From Rariloculus sp963665575 (GTDB taxonomy: Bacteria; Pseudomonadota; Gammaproteobacteria; Steroidobacterales; Rariloculaceae), in contig CAXXDW010000003.1 of the NCBI GenBank assembly GCA_963665575.2, positions 992,001 through 1,056,000 on the forward strand: DNA of 64,000 nucleotides, read 5' to 3'. The notes below the pieces were generated by a model. That model searched no databases, was not told where the DNA came from, and worked only from the letters and a program-made list of their open reading frames with translations. Below, in pieces: positions 48,858-58,213 of this stretch; position 1 is the stretch's first letter, and each line of letters opens with the position of its first letter. A program made the translations under genes and the position numbers.

Positions 48858-49046
48858 ATGTGCGATTCAATTCGCCGCGAACTGGGCGCCCTCGCCGCAC
48901 TGTACTTGCAGAACGAACAGTCGTTCGTGGTCCGCCGGTCCATTCAGCGGTTCCTGGCCGGCGAGATCACCGCGCAGGACGCAATCAAGCGAATCGGCGA
49001 ACAGTCCGATGTGCGTGACGAGGATTCGCCCACCGACGAGTCGTGA
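48858..49046 (+). CDS. Small conserved protein, copy A
   Basis: A protein of 62 residues: MCDSIRRELGALAALYLQNE QSFVV..., with an amphipathic helical middle (RRSIQRFLAGEITAQDAIKR) and an acidic tail (RDEDSPTDES). It is 53-54 residues identical to copy B at 57133-57321. A hairpin CAGCCG-AAAC-CGGCTG (48789-48804) and about 60 nearly unchanged bases precede both starts. A remnant of a TnpB 3' end lies directly upstream in both. Function is unknown; the frame is intact twice. Confidence 0.6.
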   Translation: MCDSIRRELGALAALYLQNEQSFVVRRSIQRFLAGEITAQDAIKRIGEQSDVRDEDSPTDES

Positions 49047-49362
49047 ACGCGTCAGGGCAATTGCACGTCTGCGCTGAACGTGACTGGCGAGGAATTTCCG
49101 AACGTCAGAGGTCAGTCATTGAATGAACCAATTTTTCGCAAGGTTACGCGAAATGAACCGGGCAGGCGGTTCTTAGACTCGCCGGAGCGAAATGGTTTTT
49201 CGTGGCGTAGCGTAGGTGGGCGTATTCACGCGTAGCCGAGCGTAGGCCTGACAGCAAGGCGCTGGAGAACGCCTGGTCGAAGCAATTGCCATGCGCTTTT
49301 CGCGTCCGAATACTGAGGCGCTGTTGAGCCAATCAAGGCGTGCGAGAGCGAAAGGAAACACA

Positions 49363-49689
49363 ATGAGCGAGACAGGACCGGATCCGGTGGCGTCAGCGAT
49401 GGCGGGAGCCGTCCTCGGAGTTGAGGAGGACCTGGCGGAAGCCACCGAAGTGTATGGGAACATGTATGCGCAGGCGTACTGGAGGGCGTTCGACGCTCTG
49501 AAGGGGCACGTGGGAACGGATGTCTCGGCCGGGCTGGGCGAGGATTTTCAGGTGCTGTTCTACGCGTTCTGCAAGCGGCGGATCGAGCAGCGGGTCGGCA
49601 TCGTCGAAGTCGAAGTCGAAAATCTGCCGGACAACTCGAATGCGGAAAGTTCCGATCCAGGTCGTTTGGGCGCGGGTGTCTGTGGGTGA
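49363..49689 (+). CDS. Hypothetical protein
   Basis: A protein of 108 residues from the ATG at 49363, with AAAGGA 7 bases upstream. It is acidic and helical (MSETGPDPVASAMAGAVLGV, then EVYGNMYAQAYWRAFDALKG, FCKRRIEQRVGIVEVEVENL). I recognise no family. It stands alone upstream of a convergent TA pair. Confidence 0.6.
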   Translation: MSETGPDPVASAMAGAVLGVEEDLAEATEVYGNMYAQAYWRAFDALKGHVGTDVSAGLGEDFQVLFYAFCKRRIEQRVGIVEVEVENLPDNSNAESSDPGRLGAGVCG

Positions 49690-49851
49690 TCGCTGCAAAT
49701 CGCACTCTTGGCCCGAACCGCAACTGAAAAGACCGATAGAGTTTTCAGGAGGCAGGCGCAAGCCGTTGCCGGGCGCCGGCTGCGCCGCGTAGCGGGTTGG
49801 TGTGCGTCCGGATAGCTTCGAGCGCTGCAAGGGCGAAAAAGGACCCCGCGT

Positions 49852-50238
49852 TCACCACAGTCGAATCACGTCGAAACCGTCGAACACCGGGTCTGCCGAG
49901 ATGAACGGAAGTTCGCGCGCCAGGGCCTGTGCGGCAAGCATCCGGTCGAACGGGTCGCGATGACGACCGGGCAGGCGCCCGGCACGTTCGGCATCTGAGA
50001 CGCCGATGGCCAGTTCCTCGAATCCCTGGCTGCGGATGTGGCCGGCCACATCGAGCGCCACGGCCTCGCAACCTGGCAGCTTGCCGATCCGGAACTTGGT
50101 GGCGATTTCCCAGGCCGACGCCGCGCTGACCGCGACGCCGTTCAACTCGTCGGCGATGGCGTCGCGCGCAATCGTGGAGAGTTTTTCGCTATCGGCAATC
50201 CACCACAGAAACGCATGGGTATCCAGCAACACCAGCAC
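49852..50238 (-). CDS. PIN-domain ribonuclease toxin (VapC-like)
   Basis: A protein of 128 residues with a GTG start two bases after the antitoxin stop. PIN motifs: VLLDTHAFLWWIADSEKLS (first Asp), the Glu of AASAWEIATKFRIGKL, and HRDPFDRMLAAQALARELPF (third and fourth acidic positions), ending with ISADPVFDGFDVIRLW. Such toxins cut tRNA or rRNA and block translation when the antitoxin is degraded. All expected acidic residues are present. Confidence 0.9.
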   Translation of the reverse strand: MLVLLDTHAFLWWIADSEKLSTIARDAIADELNGVAVSAASAWEIATKFRIGKLPGCEAVALDVAGHIRSQGFEELAIGVSDAERAGRLPGRHRDPFDRMLAAQALARELPFISADPVFDGFDVIRLW

Positions 50239-50240
50239 CG

Positions 50241-50474
50241 CTAGCGGCCTTCCCACGCGGCCAGCTCTTCCTCCGGCAGCGGGTCGAAGAACGTGTCGGG
50301 AACCACGATCTTTCCCTTGAGAACATCGGGCTGGCGCTTGACCGGGGTCTTGCACGCGACCAGACGCGCGACGGGCTGGCCGCGCCGTGCGATGACGACA
50401 TCTTCGCCGGCCTCGACCCGTGCCAACAATCGGGACAGCTCGGTCTTGGCTTGATGGACATTGACAACGTGCAT
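50241..50474 (-). CDS. Phd/YefM-family antitoxin
   Basis: A protein of 77 residues: MHVVNVHQAKTELSRLLARV, then GEDVVIARRGQPVARLV, the usual Phd/YefM pattern. The C-terminal part (DTFFDPLPEEELAAWEGR) should wrap the PIN toxin. It lies first in the operon and should repress it. A longer open frame upstream (to 51092) is not supported. Confidence 0.9.
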   Translation of the reverse strand: MHVVNVHQAKTELSRLLARVEAGEDVVIARRGQPVARLVACKTPVKRQPDVLKGKIVVPDTFFDPLPEEELAAWEGR

Positions 50475-51121
50475 GGCGTTATCCTGGGGCGGGGTTGACT
50501 TAGCTAACAATAGGACCAGATATCCGGCCGAGTCAAGACCGCAAGAGGGCCATGAGACGCAGGTCGCCTTCGTCCTTGAGTACGCGGAAGAATCGGTGGC
50601 CCGGGCCGCCGTCGCGCACTCGGAGCGCGCATGGGCGATGGTGCGGGATGAGTTTGGGAGTCCCAAGGGTTGCGCGAAGAGCTGGCAATGATCGGCTTTT
50701 GATCTGGCCTGGCCGGTTTTCGGGCTCGAAACAGCCCTACTTCCTGACGGGACCGCGCGCGAAAGCGCGCAACCCGCGCGGTTGCCGACTTTGCGTTTCG
50801 GCTGATCCCGGCATGGGTGCGTAGCCGTTCGAACCGGGGCGTACCGGCGTCGAAAAGTGTAGGCCGGTGAGTACCGATTTCTGTTGCCCGGCGGTTTTTC
50901 CGTGCCTATGTTCGCCCGCATGAGCACGCCGGCCCGCCTTCTGGACCCCGACATCAACCGACTGCTGGACGCGTCGTTCGACGAGGAACTGCGCACATCG
51001 GTGCAGGCCTGCCGGCAGTGTTGCGGCATCAGCCCGAGCGGGTTCGGGCGCCAGGTGGTGGGCTGCCTGGACAGGCTAAGTTGCGGATGCAATATTTAAC
51101 CCGCTTGGGCGCATCTCCGTC
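50475..51121. other. No confident gene
   Basis: A 64-residue plus-strand frame at 50908-51099 (MFARMSTPARLLDPDINRLL...) has some coding look and paired Cys but no recognisable motif. The rest is noise. Confidence 0.4.
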
Positions 51122-51346
51122 TCAATGCGTCACTACGCCAAGTGAGTCCAAGAACCAGGCGCTATCCAACCAGCCGCACAGTAGCGCGATCGCCAGCAAC
51201 CCGTTCAACAACGGCGCAAGCGCGTCAAAGACCGTGAACCTCACCCCCGTTAGTGCCCGGCGCAACACCCATCGGGGAGCGCTCACCAGGCGCCGCCGCC
51301 TGCAACTCGCCTCCTGGAATGCCAGCAACTCCTCCAGCTCCGACAA
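51122..51346 (-). CDS. Small putative membrane protein
   Basis: A protein of 74 residues: a charged N-terminus (MSELEELLAFQEASCRRRRL) and one hydrophobic span (LLNGLLAIALLCGWLDSAWF). It could be a single-pass membrane peptide. It overlaps the gene candidate at 51283-51600 in another frame. Weak support. Confidence 0.3.
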   Translation of the reverse strand: MSELEELLAFQEASCRRRRLVSAPRWVLRRALTGVRFTVFDALAPLLNGLLAIALLCGWLDSAWFLDSLGVVTH

Positions 51347-51600
51347 AATTCTTGCGCGACGGTGTCTTTATAAATCGCGCCCTTCCAATCCATTGCCGAG
51401 GGATTGCGGGATATCCACTGCCCAACGTCCGAGATGGTGTTCTTGATCATGCCGCCAGGCACACCTACCGATATGCGTTCATCTGCTCGACGATGAAACG
51501 CAACGAATTCGTCGAGGACGGACGCCGAAAGGAAGTGGATGAGGTCGTCGAAAACGCACGCCGTGCGCAGGCCAAGGTTCTTTAAGGAGGTTAGAAACAC
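51283..51600 (-). CDS. Hypothetical protein
   Basis: A protein of 105 residues with a GTG start (MFLTSLKNLGLRTACVFDDL IHFL...). Its amino-acid mix is less biased than noise frames nearby, but no motif is recognised. A plus-strand frame (51253-51585) covers the same DNA, so the choice of strand is uncertain. Confidence 0.3.
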   Translation of the reverse strand: MFLTSLKNLGLRTACVFDDLIHFLSASVLDEFVAFHRRADERISVGVPGGMIKNTISDVGQWISRNPSAMDWKGAIYKDTVAQEFCRSWRSCWHSRRRVAGGGAW

Positions 51601-51884
51601 CGCGTATTGGTTGGGTATCCGTCAAGAATTTCGCGCATAACGGACCAATTCCGGGCTCCGTTCGGCTGGTCACCGGTGCAGCATCGTTCGATTGCCGACG
51701 CGAGATCCCGTCAAGTTTCGAACGCAACTCTCTCGATAACGGACGCGCCGTTTGGATTCCGCCCGCTTCCATGGGCGATGTCGTCACATTTTTTTGTCCG
51801 GTCCAACGATTCCTCGCTTGCTGTCCGCGGATGAAGCGGCCGTCGTTGGGAATCCGGTCTGGAGATACAACTTGGCGCCAGGAC

Positions 51885-52136
51885 TCAGCGGCGTTCCCGG
51901 GGCCGGGCCTCGTTGACGCGAAGTGCCCGACCGCCCAAGTCCTTGCCGTTGAGATAGCCGACCGCCGCTTCGGCCTCGGCCTGATTGGGCATCTCGACAA
52001 AACCGAACCCTCTGGCCCGTCCCGTTTCCCGGTCCGTCAGGATGTTGACAGACGACACCTCCCCGAACTCCGCGAAGGCATCCCGAAGTTCGGACTCCGT
52101 CAAGGAATAGGACAGATTTCCCACATAGATATTCAT
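51885..52136 (-). CDS. RRM-domain RNA-binding protein
   Basis: A protein of 83 residues that is a single RNA recognition motif. RNP2 is IYVGNL and RNP1 is RGFGFVEM, with the family pattern LTESELRDAFAEFGEVSSVN. Small bacterial RRM proteins of this kind bind RNA and are often cold-regulated. The ATG at 52136 gives a standard start. It appears intact and monocistronic. Confidence 0.93.
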   Translation of the reverse strand: MNIYVGNLSYSLTESELRDAFAEFGEVSSVNILTDRETGRARGFGFVEMPNQAEAEAAVGYLNGKDLGGRALRVNEARPRERR

Positions 52137-52612
52137 TGGCTCAAACTCTCACTCACGCCATTAGTCCTTGAAAAGCAACTCATCGAAAGCGCAAGACCGA
52201 GCGCTCGATGAACCCGCCTTCACCGGCCTTCCCTGAAAGCCGACTCTCGACCGTCAATGTCCTGGTAACCACCCCGCTGGAGTGGGAGCGCCAATGTACG
52301 CGAGCACCGGCGGGCGCGCAACAATCGATCGCCTTATCGGCATCGCCTATCCGGGAAATGGCGGCGCGACGGCAACTGCAACCGGCCCCGACGCCCCGTA
52401 TTCAAGTCGTGCGGCTGAATCGATTCGGCACAAGCGTACGGGTTTTCATTGCCGACCGCGAACCCAACGGCGGGCACCTCAAGGCCAGGATACGAGAAGG
52501 CGAGTGCAGTGCGAGCATATAGTATGGTGTCCCGCGGCGCAGGAGAGGGCGCGGCGGCGTGTACAAGTCCTGCGGCAGTCTCCTTTACCGTGTGCTTCAG
52601 CTGAATCTGAGG
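52137..52612. other. No gene seen
   Basis: Noise frames only between the RRM gene and the nuclease gene. Confidence 0.4.
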
Positions 52613-53779
52613 TCACGTACCAAGCCGCCGATCGAGGCCCTTCTGCTTGATCTGCGCCCAGAGCGCTGTTAGTTCAGACGCCAAGCTTGCCGCAAATGCG
52701 TGTCGCGTGTCCTCGCTTGCCAGAAACCTCAAGTGCTCCTGGGTGGGATTCCTGAAATTTGGATTGACCTCCGTTTGGGGGTAGAAAAAGCACGGCCACC
52801 GATCCTCACTGCCATGGCTCCCTGTAAGGTTTCGTCTGAATTTTTCGTGCGTGTCCCCGTTTGCCTGTTTGTCGCAATGCACACCAAAAAACACGCCGCT
52901 TTTCCAAACATCGAATTGAATGCCCAGCCTGGCACCGTAACCAATCTCGTAGTACAACCCGCACCAGATTCCTCGATGTCCGGTCACAAGGCGTCGGATA
53001 CGTTCCTCGGATATGTTCGACATTTCGTGCTTTCGCGGTAGCGCAGTGCTCAACGCGTCATCTATCTCCGAAAATAACTGCAAAATCAGTTGCGTCCACG
53101 CTTCGTCCATGGCCGCCTTCAAGTCATGCACAAGAACAAGGTTATCCTTCTCCAGACATAAATCCTTCAATGCGCTCATATATACCTCGCTGAAGTCCGT
53201 CCCCGTCAGCTTCTGAACCACCCGCAGATATTGTTCGATGGACTCCCGCAGCGCCGGTTCGTCGTACGCGCGCTGCTGGCATGTTCGCAACCAACCCTGA
53301 AAGCCGTCGTCCTTGTACGCAAGCTTCTCGTACCGTAGCTCGCCTCGACTGTCTTCCGACGGGTCGTGGCCGAACGGCGTCAAATACCGCAGATGAATGT
53401 CCCCATCCCGGTAACCCCGACCCTTCAATTCACCGTGGTAGCGCTGCAATTGTTCCGGTTGATCGCCGGCCCATATCTTATTCTCGATGACGACCGCCTG
53501 ATTCATGGCGTTGGTGATCAGAATATCGATGTTGTGCCGCTCCCGCTCGACCGCCACACCCTTTTGGTCGAACTTCCCGACGTTCACGACCAACTGCAGG
53601 AATTCCTGCAGGTTCTTCCGTTGCGCTTCGCCTGGTTTCCGATGGTCGAGGAGCGCTGCCAGAAAGCGGGAGTGCAGATTGACCTCGTCACTTTCACTCC
53701 GCAGCACGAAGAAAACATTGAACGCGTCCGGTCGGCCGGCTTCATGGCGCTCATACAGCCGCGCCGCATCAGCCAACAA
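52613..53779 (-). CDS. PD-(D/E)XK-superfamily nuclease
   Basis: A protein of 388 residues. The start is unclear: I see TTG codons at 53782 and 53779, no ATG, and the frame closes just upstream. The catalytic core reads ERERHNIDILITNAMNQAVV then IENKIWAGDQPEQLQRYHGE, giving the Asp and the ExK (ENK) signature of the PDDEXK_4 family, after an N-terminal LHSRFLAALLDHR motif. Such proteins are common in defence islands, though the substrate is unknown. No methylase or partner is adjacent. Confidence 0.85.
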   Translation of the reverse strand: MLADAARLYERHEAGRPDAFNVFFVLRSESDEVNLHSRFLAALLDHRKPGEAQRKNLQEFLQLVVNVGKFDQKGVAVERERHNIDILITNAMNQAVVIENKIWAGDQPEQLQRYHGELKGRGYRDGDIHLRYLTPFGHDPSEDSRGELRYEKLAYKDDGFQGWLRTCQQRAYDEPALRESIEQYLRVVQKLTGTDFSEVYMSALKDLCLEKDNLVLVHDLKAAMDEAWTQLILQLFSEIDDALSTALPRKHEMSNISEERIRRLVTGHRGIWCGLYYEIGYGARLGIQFDVWKSGVFFGVHCDKQANGDTHEKFRRNLTGSHGSEDRWPCFFYPQTEVNPNFRNPTQEHLRFLASEDTRHAFAASLASELTALWAQIKQKGLDRRLGT

Positions 53780-53782
53780 CTC

Positions 53783-54429
53783 ACGGTGTGGCTCGGTTAT
53801 CGCCCCACCTCCGCATCACCTCGGGAAGCTCCCCGCACACGCCTACCGCGAACGCGCCTGCTGCTCTTTAACTGTATTGTCGTCACACCGTTCGCTTCTG
53901 GGTTCGTCACCTGGTACCGATCCCCTCCGTACCAGCGGCGCTCACTCTAGCCGAAGCCGATCGCCCTTGCACGCAGCTGGACGCCACCCTGGCGTCCACC
54001 CCGCACGAGCGGATGCCAAACGCCGGTGTTGCCCAGCGCCGCGCCCGGCCAGGCGCTTGAGACCATAACTTCCCGGACCCGCTACCGAGTGTCGCTGCTG
54101 AATTGACCTCAATGTTGCAGAAATTTCCGGCTGAAGTGGTGTTGAGGTAGGGTGAGATGGGCGTCACTGCTAGTATTGTTGAGGTTGCACATGTCGACAA
54201 TGCCGAGAAGGCGGGGCCAGATCTTGTGAGGGTACTAGGCTGCTGGGCTGACGTCATTTTCGGGTTTGGAGTTCGTCGTATTTCACGCCAAACTGAGCAC
54301 TGATTCCACGGCAAAACGAGCACCCTGTTCGAAGCGTTGGATCGGGGCGGCGAGCCACGCAGGACAACCGGCTACCTTGGCCCGTTTTCAACGACGGGGA
54401 GTGTCAAGGTGGCGAGAGCGAAGTTGTCG
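53783..54429. other. No gene seen
   Basis: Noise frames only. A short plus-strand frame of 48 codons at 54157 has no motif. Confidence 0.4.
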
Positions 54430-54657
54430 ATGCGACGGATCAAGGAACTGCTGCGGCTGTCGGCTGCGGGTCGGAGCCAGCGCGAGATCGCGCGGGAGCT
54501 GGGCCTGGCGAACGGTACGGTCTCGGACTATCTGACGCGCGCCCGGCGAGCGGGTGTGGCGTGGCCGGAGGCGGCGATGTGGGACGATGCGGCGCTGGAG
54601 AGGGCGCTGTTCCCGCCGCCACCGAAGCTACCCTTTGAAGTTTCGGGGGAGGAATAA
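54430..54657 (+). pseudogene. IS21-family IstA, N-terminal remnant
   Basis: About 75 codons encode MRRIKELLRLSAAGRSQREI, ARELGLANGTVSDYLTRARR and DDAALERALFPPPPKL, typical of the helix-turn-helix region of IS21-type IstA from a subgroup different from the element at 12065-14168. A stop ends it before the DDE core. Confidence 0.85.
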
Positions 54658-54681
54658 ACCCAGTTCTTTCGTGCTAATGCC

Positions 54682-55596
54682 TCACTGACACACTGCTTCA
54701 AGCGCCTCGCGTTGATCGGCGTGCTTCCTCGGATTCTTTTCTTTCAGCGCTTCCAGGTTGAGCAACTTCCACCGAACGGCCGGAAGGTTTACGGCATCAG
54801 GCAGGCCGATGAGATCGAAGTCGGGCTCGGCGTTGTGGAGTCGCAGCAGGAAAGTCGAGATATCGCCGGTTAACCGCTCGGCAATGTCAGCGTGCAGGCG
54901 CTCCTGCGTCTCGACAAGCGCTTCCATCGGCACCGCTACGCGTGTCATTCCAACGAATTGTGTCTCGTAAAGATGCTCATCAATGCCGGCTGCTGACCCG
55001 AGCAACTCATGCAATGGTCGGCCCGAACTCGCCACGTAAACCATGAATACGCGGAACAGTTCATCCGTGACACCTTCGTTTTCGTACAGCAGCTTGATGT
55101 CGAACAGATCGCGCGGATGCCGACGGTCAAGCGCCGCGTGCAGCTTGCCGCCGTACAGATCCTCGAACGCCACAACCCTTGTCTCGACAAAGCCGAAATG
55201 CTCGGTGACCGCGTCCGATGTCCTCTTCGTGACCGGCGCACACACCGTTCCTCGAGTCACCGGTGAGGTCTCGACCTTGACCCGTACCGCACCCTCGCGG
55301 ACCCGGATGCGCGCGTCATTGTTGCCTCCCCCGGCCATGCGCTGTGTTTCCACTCCTGGGTTGCGTTCTCCGATCGCCGCCACGATCCGCTCGAGCGTCT
55401 CGTCGATGTCGCGGAGCGATTTCTCACGCTCGTCCACCGGGAGATAGATCAGGTCGATATCCACGGACAACCGCGGCATCTCCCTGTAGAACAGGTTGAT
55501 CGCGGTACCGCCCTTCAGCGCGAACACTTCCTCGGCGGCAATGTCCGGCAGGACGTGCAACAGCAGCCGAACCTGATCGACAAAGTACTCATCCAT
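54682..55596 (-). CDS. abiEii: AbiEii-type nucleotidyltransferase toxin
   Basis: A protein of 304 residues from the ATG at 55596, which overlaps the abiEi end by 8 bp. The nucleotidyltransferase core is visible: EVFALKGGTAINLFYREMPR, then LSVDIDLIYLPVDER (GG and DxD), and FEDLYGGKLHAALDRRHPRD LFD. AbiEii toxins transfer nucleotides to RNA and stop growth, giving abortive infection against phage. It is the second gene of a type IV TA pair and looks intact. Confidence 0.92.
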   Translation of the reverse strand: MDEYFVDQVRLLLHVLPDIAAEEVFALKGGTAINLFYREMPRLSVDIDLIYLPVDEREKSLRDIDETLERIVAAIGERNPGVETQRMAGGGNNDARIRVREGAVRVKVETSPVTRGTVCAPVTKRTSDAVTEHFGFVETRVVAFEDLYGGKLHAALDRRHPRDLFDIKLLYENEGVTDELFRVFMVYVASSGRPLHELLGSAAGIDEHLYETQFVGMTRVAVPMEALVETQERLHADIAERLTGDISTFLLRLHNAEPDFDLIGLPDAVNLPAVRWKLLNLEALKEKNPRKHADQREALEAVCQ

Positions 55597-56437
55597 CAAA
55601 GCCTGCCTTTTCCTCTCCCCTTGGCACGAACTCGCCCGGCACATAGATCCGGTACGTCGGGTGAAGCACACCGCCCTTCACCAACGCCCGAGGTCCCGAG
55701 CCCAGGTAGATTCTCGAGGCATCGACATACTTGCGCCAGGGATGCCGGTACCTGTCCGCGAACACGAAGAACAGCCGGCGTACCTTGACGCTCCGACACC
55801 GAGCCAGCAGCGTTGTGAGCAACTCCGGCCTCAACGTCGTCAGCGCCTCGAAGATCTTGCCCAGGTTATCGAAACTCGCCTTGTTCGGGAGTTCGTCGAG
55901 TGCCTCGAGTATCGCCCGCTCGGGCAACGACGATCTTATGGGCCAGCGCCACACATTCACCGCCAGACCTCGTTCCTGCGCGTCCCGACCGGAATCGCCT
56001 ATGCCGGCGGGATCATCGCCTAACAGCGTGCGCCGATGCGCGACGATCTTCGACTGCGTCGGTACCCGCTTAAGCCACGCGGGCACGGAGCCGTAAAAAT
56101 GAACGCGCGCCAGGCCGCCCAGGCTCAGGTAATGGGAATAGCCCGCCATTTCCAGCGCGCTCTCCCCACCAAGATGTACATCCTTCTCCATGATTCGTTG
56201 CAGCGACAGCAGCGCGATCTCCCAGGCGACGCCGGACACACGCTCCACCCCTTCCGGCACCGGACGGCGATACACGCCTCTTACAACCCGCTCCAGCCAT
56301 CCGCGCGAAACGTAGTTGTGGATAGACTTCGGGTCTATGCCCTGCGCCTTCAGCCACCTGGTATCGACCACAAAACCCGGCGGCACCTTGTCCAGTAGCG
56401 GTTTCAGTCTTTGTTTCCTTGCTTGGTCCATATCCAT
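55589..56437 (-). CDS. abiEi: AbiEi-type antitoxin
   Basis: A protein of 282 residues (start 56437, alternative 56431). An N-terminal winged-helix region (GFVVDTRWLKAQGIDPKSIH then YVSRGWLERVVRGVYRRP) is followed by the antitoxin domain (HLGGESALEMAGYSHYL). AbiEi counters AbiEii without direct contact and represses the operon. The imperfect palindrome at 56481-56513 is a candidate operator. It is coupled to abiEii by overlap. Confidence 0.92.
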   Translation of the reverse strand: MDMDQARKQRLKPLLDKVPPGFVVDTRWLKAQGIDPKSIHNYVSRGWLERVVRGVYRRPVPEGVERVSGVAWEIALLSLQRIMEKDVHLGGESALEMAGYSHYLSLGGLARVHFYGSVPAWLKRVPTQSKIVAHRRTLLGDDPAGIGDSGRDAQERGLAVNVWRWPIRSSLPERAILEALDELPNKASFDNLGKIFEALTTLRPELLTTLLARCRSVKVRRLFFVFADRYRHPWRKYVDASRIYLGSGPRALVKGGVLHPTYRIYVPGEFVPRGEEKAGFDG

Positions 56438-56480
56438 CGAAATTGCACGTTTTCAAAATCTTCCGGTATTTTACTACTAG

Positions 56481-56513
56481 TTGAACAAAATGGTTAACAG
56501 CCATTAAATTCAA
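56481..56513. promoter_or_regulatory. Candidate AbiEi operator
   Basis: An AT-rich imperfect inverted repeat, TTGAACAAAATGG-7 bases-CCATTAAATTCAA, lies 44 bases upstream of abiEi in a locally AT-rich promoter region. AbiEi proteins are known to bind inverted repeats in their own promoters. Confidence 0.45.
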
Positions 56514-56879
56514 CGACACATAAAACACAACATGCAACAACTCCACTGTCAAATCCCTGTGGGCATACCAAACATCACCTCGTAGATCCCATGCCCGGCG
56601 CCGACCCGGCCACCGTGCTCTCGTTCTGCTGACCGCCCCGAACCGATTTCGCGCCGCCAAGCCGGTCAATCTCCGCGGCACCCGGGTGCGTTCAGCGTGT
56701 CCGTGAATCGCCACGTTCCGCCGAACGCGCCTCGATCCATGCGTCGATCTCGCCGCCGTAGCGAGACCCGCCTCAAGATTCGCCCGCAGGGAGCGCTGGA
56801 CTTCATCCACGGATTCGGTCCTGTCCCTGCCCCTCGGGCGAAGATGCTGCGCTCCGAAGACTCACTGGCCGTTCGGCCG

Positions 56880-57040
56880 GGGATTCTCCACCCGGCCCCC
56901 GCAAGGCCGCTCCATCGGTACCGGCCGAAACGCGAACGGACGCCGCGCGGTCAAGGCGGTACGGAACCGCTGCACGGTGCGAACCGCCGCGGCCGCGTCA
57001 GGGACCGACTCCAACCCAAAGGCCAGCGGCTGCCGGACTG
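56880..57040 (+). repeat. TnpB-element 3' tail, copy
   Basis: It carries CGGTACCGGCCGAAACGCGA, CAAGGCGGTACGGAACCGC and GGGACCGACTCCAACC, the tail also seen at 48640-48760, at 62455-62560 and, diverged, at 24165-24290. No TnpB coding sequence is left upstream here. With the following gene it repeats the 48.6-49.1 kb arrangement. Confidence 0.75.
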
Positions 57041-57132
57041 GTGGGGCCCAGTCCGGATCCTTGCAGCCGAAACCGGCTGCTTTCGCCAGATTGGTCCATG
57101 TACAAGCCTGCCGGGGCCGTCACCATGGGGCG

Positions 57133-57321
57133 ATGTGCGATTCAATTCGCCGCGAACTCGGCGCCCTCGCCACACTGTACTTGCAGAACGAACAGTCGTT
57201 CGTGGTCCGCCGGTCCATTCAGCGGTTCCTGGCCGGCGAAATCACTGCACAGGACGCGATCAGGCGAATCAGGGAACAGCCCGATTTGCGTGACGAGGAT
57301 TCGCCCACCGAAGCGTTTTGA
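57133..57321 (+). CDS. Small conserved protein, copy B
   Basis: A protein of 62 residues (MCDSIRRELGALATLYLQNE...), paralogue of the gene at 48858-49046. The differences are conservative in the middle (Ala/Thr, Lys/Arg) and larger at the tail (PTEAF instead of PTDES). The hairpin CAGCCG-AAAC-CGGCTG lies at 57064-57079, and a tail of a TnpB element lies upstream. Function unknown. Confidence 0.6.
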   Translation: MCDSIRRELGALATLYLQNEQSFVVRRSIQRFLAGEITAQDAIRRIREQPDLRDEDSPTEAF

Positions 57322-57790
57322 GTGCGGAAAGACCATTGCCCGTCTGCGGTGAACGCGACGGGCGGGTGGGGAACGTCCAAGTGTCCGAGGCCAGTTAAGG
57401 CCCATGTGAATAGCCATACCCTGAACAATGGGCAGGAGACGGACAGGGTGAAGAAGCACGACGATATGCTCGCACGCGAGCTGCCGGATGAGTTGATTAC
57501 GAGGCGGAACAACTCGCGGCATACCGGATTTCGAGTCCTGGTCGCGGTGTTGAAGACTGCCTGGCCGCACGCGTGTTGCGCCGGAAGTCGAGCGCGGCCC
57601 CGTTTAAGCCTCAGGACAAATCGCTGCGACATGATTCACCGATATACCGTTTAATCTGGATAATCAGGTCGTCGTTGCAGAAGCTGAGGCAGGTCATGTG
57701 CAAAAACCGATAGACTGATTGAAATCGTCGTTCCGGCGCACCTATAATTCCGGCGGTTCACCAAACCACAAACGGAGCAAGTGACTGATT
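57322..57790. other. No gene seen upstream of the H-NS-like gene
   Basis: The first about 80 bases still match the duplicated block near 49050-49120. Bases 57640-57780 are relatively AT-rich and probably hold the promoter of the next gene. Confidence 0.45.
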
Positions 57791-58213
57791 ATGTCCGCAC
57801 TCGAAGAACTCGCACGCTCACGTGTAAAAGCCAAGGCCGCTGCAAGCAAGCTGGAAATCTCCGCGCTCAAGAAGCTCATCGAATCCTTGAATGTGTCCTT
57901 GGAAGCGCAAGAAAAGCGCGCGAAAGACAAGGCGGAACGCGAGAAACAGAACACCATCAGGCGGATTAATGCGCTGTTGGCCGACAGCGGTCTGTCCACT
58001 GCCGATCTGCAGCAGCCCGCGCCGAGTCGCGCGCGCCGCCGTACGAAAAAGCGACGCGGCGGTAAGCGCGGCAAGGTTGCGCCCAAGTATCGGTTGGTTG
58101 TCGACGGCGTTGAACATCTCTGGAGCGGCAGAGGACGCGCGCCACGGGTGTTCGCCGAGTATTTTGCTCAGGGCAAAAGCCGAGAGAGCGTGGAAATAGC
58201 CCAGCAGGCCTAG
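57791..58213 (+). CDS. H-NS-family nucleoid protein
   Basis: A protein of 140 residues. An N-terminal coiled-coil oligomerisation region (about 1-65, KAKAAASKLEISALKKLIES) is followed by a basic linker (SRARRRTKKRRGGKRGK) and the C-terminal DNA-binding domain PKYRLVVDGVEHLWSGRGRA PRVF, matching the H-NS consensus around W-GRG-P. Such proteins coat AT-rich and horizontally acquired DNA and silence it. It stands alone. Confidence 0.9.
   Translation: MSALEELARSRVKAKAAASKLEISALKKLIESLNVSLEAQEKRAKDKAEREKQNTIRRINALLADSGLSTADLQQPAPSRARRRTKKRRGGKRGKVAPKYRLVVDGVEHLWSGRGRAPRVFAEYFAQGKSRESVEIAQQA

Noticed and set aside
50475..51092. Long N-terminal extension of the Phd-type antitoxin
   Set aside because: The 77-residue form from 50474 has the family's normal length and start.
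56881..57293. Plus-strand frame translating through the TnpB tail and the small gene
   Set aside because: It is in a different frame from the conserved 62-residue protein and has no independent support.
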